A program made the position numbers and the translations under genes. A DNA stretch of 64,000 nucleotides from Blasia pusilla (lineage: Eukaryota > Marchantiophyta > Marchantiopsida > Blasiales): contig CM114275.1 of NCBI GenBank assembly GCA_050084515.1, positions 3,658,001 to 3,722,000 on the forward strand, in the 5' to 3' direction. A model generated the notes under the pieces. It had not been told where the DNA came from and ran no database searches. It saw only the letters and a list, made by a program, of their open reading frames with translations. Shown here piece after piece: positions 9,905 through 21,408 of this stretch (the stretch's first letter is position 1; every line of letters starts with the position of its first letter).

Positions 9905-12344
9905 CTAGAACTGAGAGTTGAAATGGAGGAGAGAAGTAGAGAGGATTCCAAAGCACCTAGAGGATGGAGATTCAAGGAGCCACAATGTTCGTGGCGCAGG
10001 TTGCTACAATGACTCGCGGAGGACTTGTTCCTCTTGATGCGTCCGAGGCCAGGGGCCGGGTAGATGAAACCTCTCACAGGCAGATCAAACCTCCTGCATT
10101 CTCTGTGCATCCAACTCTGCTCAAATCAAATGTCACAGTGAACATGTCAACATTTCCTTCATAGGTTCCTGACGCAAAGGCCAACCGTCGCTGGACAGCA
10201 TCGGAGACCTCTTCTTCGAAATCGGTCCCTTCGAAAATTCACAATTTCTTTCGTTAAAAGGGATCTCGCATATGCCCTCAGTAACACCTCATGTGGTACC
10301 AAGTTGGTCCACCAAAGACACGGGCGATGTGCTCGTGAACCCACACTCGTCGTGAGTGTATTTTGGAGATGTAATGTGGGTTCTCCAAAATGTATGCTAG
10401 AGAATGAAACTAATGCTCTTGTAAATGTCGCAAGATCCGCATCATCTCCCAAAATTCCAAGCCATTGAAAATATTACCTCTTATTGGAGACCGGTTCCTA
10501 GAACGATTGCACCGATATGGCCGAGAAGGAAGGCCGACGGCAATCAGATGACCCAGAGCAGCCGAAGAATCACGAGAAGCATACTCGGCTTTGGCGGGAG
10601 CTCTAATCTCAAATCAGCACCAAATCGACTCCAGAAACTCGCACACCATCGAATCAAAAGGGCTGAAAAACAAAACACATCAAACGAACCACCAAGAAAA
10701 AAACACCCACCACTCGTCCACTGATGAGCAAATTTTTCTTCGCCCGATTATGAAAGAGCAATGAAGCGTGAAATTCAAAAAAAATGGTTGATCGTCATCT
10801 CATCTCAAATGCTTATGAAAATCAATCCATTCTCATTTCCGATGCCTAGAACCTGTTTCACTTCTTTGGCTTCTCGAACGCACATTAACACTCGCATATT
10901 TAGCTGTTTACTGCCGGCTAAAGGAGGTAGTGCCTTATCTTACCTGGTGTCGCCTCCAGTGGTTGTAAACAAAAGGGATTTACTTGGGGAACGTAAATAG
11001 CCCCCGGTCCTAGAGGGCCAAATGTCTCACTACTATCCACGAAGAGTTCGAGTCTTCTATTAGTGAGGGACATAAAAGCAAGTTTCACTTCTTTTAGGAA
11101 CATAATTTTTTTCCTTGCCACACATAGTAACCCCCCATGTCTCGTTAATAGTATAGATTTTGGAAATCCGAAAATACTTGTAAACAACGGTATGGTTTGC
11201 CACAAAGATCTCAAGAAGCAACTCCCGTAATACTTGCATTCCACGTCTGACCGAATGACTGGCAAGAACCGGGCTTACGAACCGTTACTAAGCTGCTCGC
11301 TAACTTGCAAGAAAATGATTATGAGTGTATCCTCAGGCATCTGCATTTACCTACTCCAGGTTGGTTTCACGCTCGCCAGAGCTCTTAGGCCCTAACGATA
11401 GGAATACCATATTTGCACAGACCCAAGTAGAGGGAGCTCTGCGAGCCCACCGGAAGGCATACCATGATTGTACTGTCCAGATTTGCTGCCGCCGCTGGTG
11501 TCCGGCGTTCGTGGTTTATTGGTTGGTTGGTGACTTTGAGTGTTTCATGAGGATGCAATGATCCACCGGCCGGATGGGGTTGTGTGTTGACCTGGCCGGT
11601 TGAAGTCTACAATTTACCTCTCCCATTCTCGAGTTTTTGGCCGAAAACCCACTGCAAATATGCGGTCCTGTGTTTAGGGTTTTTCAACTGGAGATCGGGT
11701 TCCTGTCTATTTGATCACCAAACATGTTCTACTGGGTTCATCCAATAGAAGCTTAGCAAGCACCAGTTATTATGCTGACCGGATAGTGTGACGAGTAAAC
11801 AACTCTAATGGTCAGCGGCCCCCTACAAAAGCGACTGAATTTTTCAGTTCTGGTGAAATTAAGAGTGGCGTCAATCATCCCCTCGTTCGGTTTTAAGACT
11901 TTGACAACATGTTGACATTTGCTGCGAACAGTACTTTCGGATTGCTAAGACCGTATCTTAGGTTATGTTGATGAGAGATAGGCCGTAGGCGACACATGGT
12001 GATTCCGGAAGGTTCACCTCTATTGAAGTTGTGGTTATGGTCGTTCTGGGTAGGCGCCTGGACTGTCACTGTTTAGGGTTTAGATTTAGAACCTGCCCTG
12101 CGGACTGTCGGATAGTTGGTGGCTGTGGAGATCGACTTCGCAACACTTGGCTGTCAATGTATGCACTCAGATGTAAACTGATGAGATACATCAGATGATC
12201 AGAGCGGGTGAGGTTACGCTGCGATAACCTTCCCAGATCACCAGTTGAAAGAGTTGATTGGGATCCGTTCCATATCGGTTGTCTTTAACTGCTTCCATCC
12301 GGTGTTTACCGTCTGGGCAGCAAACATGAAGGGTTCAATGGCGT
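9905..12344. other. Former intron and flanking sequence, no gene recognised
   Basis: The part next to 9905 looks like the intron before the mutarotase exon. I searched the minus strand to about 10.7 kb for the upstream mutarotase motifs (HTYWNL, TPVD..LIPTG) and did not find them. Beyond that there are only short frames without family similarity. Confidence 0.45.
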
Positions 12345-12730
12345 GATGTGTAGCATCCGCTCGACGACTGTTCTGAAATGCCTTCTTAGTTTCGCCGTGG
12401 GCGAGGAACCTAGCAATCGACATGGACATAAGGTCTGCAAAGCTTGTTTAGGTGATGCAAAGCTCCCAGAGAAGAGAGTCGGACGTTCCGCTGGAGGAGT
12501 CGAAAGAGCATCGAGGAGCAGGAAGGTCAGAACCTCCAGTGTGAAAGCCCGTGCACGATACTCCCCCACGTACACCAGCATGACGTGACTGTGGGCACTC
12601 GCAGGGGGCATGGGCGGACACCAGTTGTAAGGGGGAAACAGACAACTCGCTGTGGCGAAGGAAAAGGAATCAAGATATGATCAGGCGAGCAGGACCTGCG
12701 GCAATGGCACGGGAAAATCTCGGAAGCTAG

Positions 12731-12791
12731 ATACACAGATCATACGCTAGCCCAGATCATACATTAACCAAAGAACGCATGATCTGTGTAT
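12731..12791. repeat. 13-bp perfect inverted repeat with 35-base loop
   Basis: ATACACAGATCAT at 12731-12743 is the exact reverse complement of 12779-12791. A second CAGATCATAC lies in the loop. The function is unknown. It might be a hairpin or the trace of a small insertion. Confidence 0.6.
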
Positions 12792-15096
12792 TTGGCTCCA
12801 GAGATTCACGAATCGTACGTTCGCTAAACCACGAACCATCATCATGCAGAGAGAGGGGGAACCACCGAGGACTGGACCCGAACTGGGCTCCAACACCACT
12901 GCCGTGATAAGAGAATCGAGATAACTGTCTCTCGTTGCGAGAGGGACGAGAAGAACCAACCCGCCAGGCGTGGTGCGTCAGCCTGACTAGTTTGAGACAC
13001 CCGAACAGACACAAAATCAAGGAAGCGTCGGACGACGATTCCAAAGTATTGGAAAATGAAAAATCTGGCCGATAGTATTCCACAGGAGGAGACTGGCGGA
13101 CAGATCTGGAGCATGACGCACCCCGATCAGACGCTAGACAAGCTCCCCCTTCACCCTCAAGTTACGGGTCCACAACCCCAACGAATCAAGAAGCTAAGCT
13201 TGAGCGGAACACGGATGATCGAGCGTGTAACGTGAGAGCTCGTAAACCCACCGACATCAAGGACAGTGCACCACGGTGAAATGATGAGGCTCCACCGGAG
13301 GTTCCGAACGCCCGTCACCTCCCGATTGACACCCGGATGCAAGACAGTAATAGCCTAGATGTCCGATCGGAGCGTCGGGTGGCCAAGTACTCTCGCAACC
13401 GGCCCAGGAAGAGTGGCCAGCATCAGACAGTCTGAAACCCAAGAGACCGCGTGAGCAAGAGGAAACTCAGGTTTGAGGAACACATTTGCCTTGCGGGACA
13501 GCGTGCCGTTAAATAGCCCACGATACGCTGGAAGCAGACAGAGGAAGAGCGCACCCTAAAACCGCCAGGACCGTCCATCGAAGAACCGTTCAACTTCCAG
13601 ACCCGGACAGATAGAATCAAAACACAGCTAACTCCGACGTGCCATACGTTTCCGTCCAGCCGACAAGAGAACAACCGCACTCCGGACTCCGGAGACTACT
13701 GTGGCCACGGACCTAGAGGCTCGTCCTGGTGGACAACTATTCCTTCGACCAGCACGGGTGCGCCGAATAGCCCAGCGCAGTGTAGTCCCAGATCATCCTT
13801 CGAGGAGGCCGTGCGGCAAGCTGCACCCGACGACGAGGTGCAGCCTACCCAGGGCCGCGCTCGTAGCCTCGTACTTAGGAGGCACCAAGTAGCAAGTATG
13901 TATGTGTCTATGAGGGAACCTTGATTCCCAGGCTAGTGATACGCCACCGGTGCCATCCTCGGAGATACACAAGAACGTGGCAAGGAACACCCGCATTCGT
14001 GAACTTTCGACAGCAGACACCGGCAAGGTTTGCTTGGTTGGTCCAAGGCCGATACATCAAGCAACCGCGTTGGGGTGAGCAGCGGTGATCGGACTCACGC
14101 CGTGCAAACGACTCACCCGGGCGGGTGAGGAAACAAGGAGATTTGAACAGAAACTGCTGAGGTCACCCACACAACCAGCACGCGGCAAAACGCGACACTT
14201 GAGCATCCGGGGGCAACTCGAGATGACAACACTCCGTCAGCCCGCGGGTGGCCGAGTTTCGGTGGATCGCAAAGTGGAACCAACCAACGAAATCCGGGCC
14301 ACCACAGAATCACCCAGATATGCCGCTGATTTGCATCCCGATGACCTGGCACACCACGACCGGGATGATAATCGTCTGCTGCGCCGGGATTCACACCCAA
14401 GACACGGCTCACTGCTCTGGTCCCACCTCCCCACAACACCACCTTCCGAGGCGCAGAAAGAACGAACAGCCCACCTACAGATTCCTGCTCCCTCCGCGAG
14501 TCTACGGCTATAGCGCCCTACCTCCGCCATAGCCGCAGCAGCAGACATAGGGTCATCCGCAACGCATTCCAAATGGCGGAAAAGTCGAGGCCACGCGCAC
14601 CGGCAGGTCGGATCGACAATAATAACAAGCTTACGGTCACCCGCTGCCCTCGTTTACCCAACCTTTGCCCCGCACTGCACGGTACTCCGCATCGGAAAGT
14701 CGTCCATCCCGTGCAAGCCACGTGAAGGAAAGTGATAGCAGTGGAGCTGTGGGAGGCCAGCGCAGAAAGCCATCCAGATTGGACAGGTGTCTTGCCAGAG
14801 TCATGAATGCCGTCACTCTCTTTCCTTCTGCGCCAATGGCAGCGACTCACGCGGGAATCTTCCGGCTCCCATCTGAATACTAAATACTAAATACATATTT
14901 TTTATATCGTGTGGAATTTGGACGAGCACACTGGCGGTGGCGTCTAGATCGGGCAGACGGTCCAGGTTCTCGCTGCTCTATCCATAGCTGCTGCATTCCA
15001 AGGGTGGATTCGACTTGCCGTCTAATCTCGATTGTCGACGTGACTTTCCACGAATGGACGAATTTATCTCGGCCCGTAGGTAACTCCGTCGCGAAT

Positions 15097-15169
15097 CGCG
15101 ACTACCTGACTGCTTAAAAAAGTCGCGACTACCTGCCTGGTTAAATAAATTAAAAGCCGCGACTACCTG
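15097..15169 (+). repeat. Three direct copies of CGCGACTACCTG
   Basis: The 12-mer occurs at 15097, 15124 and 15158, separated by 15 and 22 bases, in GC-rich sequence. The spacers share CTG-CTTAAA / CTGGTTAAAT-like blocks, so this may be a decayed short tandem array or clustered protein-binding sites. Confidence 0.65.
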
Positions 15170-15420
15170 CCATCCATCCGAGAGATCACTGCGATGCTTC
15201 CGCCTGACCGATCGTCGGCCTCTACCTCGCCTCACTCAGCTCACAAAACTGGCTTTTCAGTCTGGAGTCAGGGCGCCGGTTTGCGAGATTCTCCGCGAGC
15301 GATCCTTTCTGTGCCTGTGCATGTCCCGCTACTGGATATGGTCCCCTTTTCCCGTGGATAACGAGGTGACTGGAAACAAGACAAAATGTTTCCGCTTCCG
15401 CCATCTGCGTTCATACGGGA

Positions 15421-15889
15421 CTGGCGTGGTCGTTGGAACTTCTCGGAATAATAATCATCGTAGTTTAAGAGACTGGTCGGCACGCGGCACGCCGATTGCA
15501 CGATTAACACTTTTTAATTTTTATAATAATCCTTTTAAATTTTGCCGCGTGTATTTTACTGGATATTTATTATAAATAACATCCCATGTATAAATATTTT
15601 TTCTTTTTTCCTCCAACTGCTATCGGGTTATGAATTCAGTTTCTAGTACTTCATAAAGTAACACATAATTTAGTGATCCGTGAAATAATCTATGAGTCAA
15701 CAAAAAATACCCCTACCTCGAGTAGAGTTTCTTCTAACGTTTTATTAAGTAGTCAAAGCTCAACAAGGACGAATGAGAAATTGATGTTTCTACAAGTCAA
15801 AAGGTAATGGATGGTATGATCCAATCCGGGAATGGAAATTTGAATTCCAAAATTTTCTTTTCATGCAGGGATCTTGACATCTATCATAT
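15421..15889. other. AT-rich sequence, nothing recognised
   Basis: The composition changes sharply from the GC-rich island at about 15.5 kb. No coding similarity or terminal repeats are seen. Confidence 0.45.
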
Positions 15890-16003
15890 ACTATTGAGCC
15901 ATGTAGAGGAGTGAAGGGAAATCTTTTTCTTGTTGTCCATTTTCCACATGTCAAGCACATAGGTGTTTGCAAATCAAAAAATACTCCCCAATGATAATGT
16001 TGA
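15890..16003 (-). repeat. Small Helitron-like repeat, copy A (partial)
   Basis: It shares CCACATGTCAAGCACATAGG, GGTGTTTGCAAATCAA and ACTCCCCAAT.ATAAT with the copies at 47.8, 48.0 and 56.8 kb. Read on the minus strand it starts TCAACATTATCATTGG, preceded by A, as expected for a Helitron 5' end inserted at A^T. The 3' end is not clear. Confidence 0.5.
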
Positions 16004-17654
16004 TGTTATTCAAATCCATAAACCATTAATTTTATATTATTTTCTACTGCTTTTGATCCATCTATATTTCATGATATAGTGATTGGCATCCATTTTTAAG
16101 GAAAAACAATTTGAAGGTATACTTCCATTTAAAATTTTGGTCGGATAAATATGACTTGTTCCTTCAAATATGACCACTCAAATAGATATGTTCAAGCATG
16201 CAAAATAAAAAATAGCTTAGTATGAATCAAAGATCATAGACGTGGGAATTTTATCCACTCATCAAACCAAGAGGCGAGTCATCATCACATGTTTAAGAAA
16301 ACCCTAGTAAAACCTCAACTAGCTAGTTGTGAGTATGAATCTTTGTAGACAACGTCGTAAGACATGGAACTAGTTGAGATTAACATACGAATGATAAGAC
16401 AAGTCTCAACGCTCGAGATTTCTAAGGGAGGGTCAAGAAAACAAAGTAGCCTTGAGACTAACCTAAAAAAAGGGGAGCAAACTATGTCGCATGCTAAGAC
16501 TAGTAGAGATAAACGCATGCCTTAATGTAAGTTTTAGGGACATAATAACTTGTAGAGAAATAAGGATGATCCAAAATGTACAAGACATCCTTGTGGCGTA
16601 TTCACAGCCAATGGCAAATAACTTGAGAGTCACGTGTAACCAACATGAATTTTGGCGCCTTAAGCCTAGTCACAAAACCTGAATTACAAGAATAAATCCT
16701 TAGTTTTATTACTTATATGAGTAATACATCATGATCTATAACTGTGACAAGTTACCCAAATATGCACAAAAGATACGTCAGACAAATGAATAAGGTAACT
16801 AGTATTCATGGTTTTTTAACATGGAAGGAAAAAAAAACTAGTCATAATATCATATTGTCATGTAACTTAGATGACATAGAAAACATATCATCCCATTAGA
16901 TGGCACTCACTAAATTACCAAATCCTTCCTCCATCCAATTTTTTACCCATCCTCTATTTATTTTCCATCTTTTCTCTGTGCATTGATCCACCTCTCATAT
17001 GTCCTTTCATCATCCTTCCATCTATCACAAAGTAGCCTTGAGACTAACCCTAAACAAATTTATCTCCCATGGATGAACTTGCTATCCACCTTACGTCCCT
17101 ACGTCCACCAATCCACCCTCCAGCTATTTACCTACTCTATGTTCCTCGAATTTTCTTTTTTCAACTCTCCATTGCTTATTTATCCAACCTTCAAATTTAT
17201 TTTCTATCTATGTGATATTGCTTGCAATCTGTCTTCCCATTTATTCTTATCACTCCTCACAAACTTATCAGGGATACTCTCTAAATGTGCATCCCTTGCC
17301 CCAAAGTGAGGTTTCCTCCAATATTCTTTTTTCCTTGCTCCATTTCTTGTTTATCCAACCTTCAAATTTATTTTCTATCTATGTGATATTGCTTGCAATC
17401 TATTTACCCACTTTTTCTTATTAGTCCTATAAAATTTATCAGGGATACTCTATGAACATGCATCCCTTGCCCAAAGTGAGGATTCTCAGCACAAATCCTA
17501 TTACATGTCAAACAATGAAAATTTTGAATATGGGTACGAATATCAAAATTGATAAATATCTCACCAATCGTGCCAGAAATGAAGCATGATGTTTGAAAAA
17601 AATTCATAAATGTATTATGAATAATTATATGAAGACCAAGAAGACTTATTTGTT
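16004..17654. other. AT-rich sequence with a short local duplication
   Basis: There is no coding similarity. A block containing CAACCTTCAAATTTATTTTC and TATCTATGTGATATTGCTTG occurs twice (about 17180-17230 and 17355-17405), followed in both by a TTATCAGGGATACTCT and CATCCCTTGCCC block, giving a roughly 180-bp tandem duplication. Confidence 0.5.
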
Positions 17655-17770
17655 GTCCACATACATATCGTTACATATCCACATCACTAGTCACATCCAC
17701 ACCACATAACACCAACCTTCCCAACACATAGGTAGATCCACCCACAAAAATGATTTCATGCATGTATATC
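17655..17770 (+). repeat. Direct repeat R1, left copy
   Basis: It shares CACATACATAT.G.TAC, ATCCACACCACATAACACCAA and CTAGATCC-like blocks with 18255-18370. The offset between the copies is 603 bp. Confidence 0.65.
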
Positions 17771-17786
17771 AACACCATACAACAAA

Positions 17787-18240
17787 ATCAGAGTAAAAAT
17801 GGCGTGCACGGGCAACTCCACTCTCGAATTTACAACTGCATATCCAGCTACATCCACCCTCGGCTTTGAGGGAACCTTGATGCTAGTAACCTAGTTTATA
17901 CTGCACACAAAGAAAAATGGGTGCTCCAAAGGCCCAACATGAGAAATATGGCTTCATAAAGCCATCTCTCCCTCTCTTATAGCCTTGAAAAGAGCCAATA
18001 GGCTCTTCCTCCAAAAGTAGCCTCTCCAATGCTAACGTGCTTGCATAGGTTACCAAGGCACCATTGACCAAGTCAATAGGTCATTTGGCTCACAAAAACC
18101 AAAATAGGGAAATTGCTAGAAAACAAGATTTTTTACGTAACGGATCTCTTGTCAAAGTCATCCAACCCCTAGCGACAAAGTTACAACCCGCTAACCTTGT
18201 ATATTTTCGACGCGATAGAACTCTATCTCTCGACTAACTA
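17787..18240 (+). repeat. LTR-like repeat A, copy 2, between two R1 repeats
   Basis: It matches 5937-6380 over about 450 bp (CACTCTC-rich start, GGCCCAACATGAG, AGCC.ATAGGCTCTTCC, GCATAGGTTACCAAGG, GACAAAGTTACA). It lies exactly between the two R1 copies, so R1-A-R1 may be one structured element or LTR. Confidence 0.55.
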
Positions 18241-18254
18241 AAATGTGAAAATTT

Positions 18255-18370
18255 TCATGCACATACATATTGCTACGCAATCCTCATCGTTGATCATATC
18301 CACACCACATAACACCAATCTTCCTAATACACGGCTAGATCCGTACACATTCAAAAATGAACTCATGCAC
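18255..18370 (+). repeat. Direct repeat R1, right copy
   Basis: It is partner to 17655-17770 with the same orientation and moderate identity. Confidence 0.65.
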
Positions 18371-18692
18371 TATCATCGAGCCACATAACCGCCTTTCTAT
18401 CGGGATGTTGAGTCCCCCTAATCACATGAGGACTTGGATCAGTAACACCTTACACGTCAGAAAAATCGTGCGCCCTATAGTGACATCTACCGACGTGGAT
18501 GCCGCTGGCTGTAAAATCAAATAATCTCTAGGATGGAACCTTATAATCCCTAGACGATAACCTCATCCACAAATGATCGCGTACTTCAATGTATCCATAT
18601 CTTGAGCAATAGCTATGTTCTCAAACGCCAAGGGCATAATTATGCAAAAAATCTCCACCCTATCATAACATGCTTGCATCCACACATCTAGG

Positions 18693-18745
18693 CAAGGTTG
18701 CATGTGGATAAAGTCCTTGTCCGCAAACATGTTCATCAATCTTGC
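18693..18745 (+). mobile_element. hAT-type MITE, 5' fragment
   Basis: CAAGGTTGCATGTGGATAAA and the following GTCC..GTCCGCAAACATGTTCAT match the left end of the copy at 6533. The body and right end are missing. Confidence 0.65.
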
Positions 18746-21348
18746 CTTCCACAAGTTTTTGACCCCTACTTTGAATCAAGACTTCCTCCATGTTGGAATA
18801 CTTGTAGGGTCAACATAAGATCAATGTATCACTAGCCAAATCTATCCTTATCCCAAGACCATTCAAGAAACCCAAATCTCTCAAACTGAAGGCAAAACAA
18901 CCCATATGTTGCGTCACAAAATTATGTATTTGTCGTCTCTCTTCTCTTGACAACACGATACCTATCACACGCTCCCAAGTCTTCATTAAGACCTCACTCT
19001 AAGACAACGCAACCTCCGGCTTGATTATTATGTAGCAACCCTATTCACTTGTGCTGCATCTACCCCACTTTGACCTCCACATCATGCTTCATGCTGAAAA
19101 TATGAATATGTGCTACTTTGGTTGCCTCTAAACTCTCTACTTAAACAACGTTTGAGGAAGTCCATGAACCTCTATATATATCTCCTCATCTTACCCCCAT
19201 CCAATCCCTCTACAAACCTTATAGGCATTGCGCTAAGTCATGCACATGAGAGTGTGAATGACACTTGCATCCATCTCTACTCAACCATTCATGGATTGAC
19301 CATCTATGTGAGACAATTGACCTCCATTGACGGGCCTAACATGTGTCTGTTATATCTCTAACATATCTGGCACCACCGTAGTACATGTAGCAAACCCCAT
19401 GGTGTGCTCACACTCATTAGCAATAGGCTCCTGGAATTAAGAGTTCACTAAGTTATGAGCTAGGAAAAAATTCAAAGTGTATAGAGGGTAATTATCTATT
19501 GATTGCGACTTGGATGACTAAGAATAGAAGATATGACAAGGGTATGGTCAAATACCTAGGAAGAGGATGCTCATCTTGAGATACTCGATACTAAAGACCA
19601 TGTAATCCACTACTATAGTTGGAATAACTTTGCGATTTGTGAGAGCCATAATGGAGTTATAGCATAGTTGAAAGACAATTACAATGGACTTGCAAATTTA
19701 CAAATTATGCACTCGCAATTAACTTGCAATCTCCAACTGCAACCATGCTTAGAAGTTTGATTTTTTTATACTTGAAAGTCAATCCAAAAACACTCACATG
19801 ATATTCACAAATGACTTGAACATTTATAAGTCATTTTCTTGTGATTTGAAAATCTAACAAGCTGCAAAGACTTGCAAAGTATTGGTTTTTGCACTCGCAA
19901 AGTACTTATTTTTGTTCCTTCTTCATTCATTATGACTTAATTTTGGGTTATAAGAACTCTTTTTGAAAGGGATTTTACTCCTTCCATTTTTTTCTTAGAT
20001 ATCGCTTAGTTTCTTTCCCCTTTCATTTTTTGTAGTTTACAACGAATAATTTTGGGAAAAATACAGTTGCACAAAATGGACTCGTAAACAGGCATTAATA
20101 ATGGACTTGAAGAGTAGGCGTCGTTGCAAAAAATGGACTCACAATAGAGCCAATTCGACATGTAAATACTTAATAGTGATCCTGTAAGAAAACACAATAT
20201 GAACAAATATTTGAATGTGTAATAAATCCTTAACGGACACACTGGCCTAGTCCGTCGATGCACTCATAATAAAACTTGGATGGCATCAAGGTATCCAACA
20301 CCCTAATCCAAGATAGGATTGAGTTATCATAAGAACGCTCTATTCCGTAAACCATCTACATCACATTACTATAACTCCTTCAAGATATAAGGAGAAACCA
20401 TCAATTTTGGCTTCTCTTTATCCAAAGGGTCTATTCTAATTAATGATGCTTAACCACAAGTCATTTTCAAATATCCACAAATCGCTACATTGACTCTATC
20501 TTCTAAGACATATGACTTCTTCGATTTCAACGACTTAAGTGTTCTACTTGCAAGGCTCAAGATAGGATTATCTTCATGGAACTAACAAGGAGTAGTAAAG
20601 AGTAGGACTTTGGTACGATATTATGATTGAAGAGATATTAGAAGATGTTGAAAAACATCTATGACTAGCCTAAAACATGGATGAATAAACAAACCTTGTA
20701 TCACATGATTTAAAACCGCTTCCAAGAACTTATCAACCATACATACATATAAAATACTAATATTATATATGAATATCTTATATATTCATTCAGTTTTATT
20801 TTATCAAAGTTTGTCAAAATATAATTGAAAATATTGATACATGACAAAAAATTGAGTTAGCAAATATAAATGAAAAATTATGTGTAATTCCAAGTAATAA
20901 TTTGGGATGAGGGATTTTGATTAGATAATTTAATTTTCCAATATTGCACCTAATTCCAAATGGATTTAGTTATAAGCATTCCATAATAGCTGAAAAACAT
21001 TTTGAATGATAGAATGAAAAATAGATTACCGAAACTTGTCATATGAAGGTTACAAAATTAGAATTACTTATTGCACCCATAATAAAGATCCTTCAACTAA
21101 ATTTTGCCTATATTTAGGATGCTATGAGGTTTTGGCACTCTATGAACCCCTTTTATATTATCATCTCATTGTTTCTTTCCCTCATAATTACATATGTATT
21201 GTTATATTTATTTTCAAGCAATAAAATTTATGGAGATGTCAATTTCCCTTTATTTTTTAAGTCAAATTGCCTCTACATAAAAAATATCTATTTATGTAGA
21301 ATGTATAGTTTTGTAGTTTCTAAATAAAAATGCAATTACAATAATCAA
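18746..21348. other. AT-rich sequence, no gene recognised
   Basis: Only short frames without family similarity are present. Between about 19.6 and 20.0 kb the words CTTGCAA and CTCGCAA recur irregularly, which hints at an old degraded repeat. Confidence 0.45.

Positions 21349-21404
<56 letters not shown>
21349..21404. repeat. (TC)n(TA)22 compound microsatellite
   Basis: A short TC run is followed by 22 uninterrupted TA units at 21361-21404. Confidence 0.95.

Positions 21405-21408
<4 letters not shown>

Larger units (their letters stand above)
12345..15420. other. GC-rich island, no convincing gene
   Basis: GC content is clearly above the flanks and short frames are open on both strands, as expected from composition alone. 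A minus-strand stretch near 12480-12600 has a VMLVYVGE motif reminiscent of SAUR proteins, but the frame does not hold. Nothing else matches a family I know. It could be former gene-proximal sequence or part of an unrecognised element. Confidence 0.4.

Noticed and set aside
12700-14850. Many GC-rich open frames of 60-140 codons on both strands
   Set aside because: No frame shows family motifs or a clear coding preference. High GC lowers stop frequency by itself.
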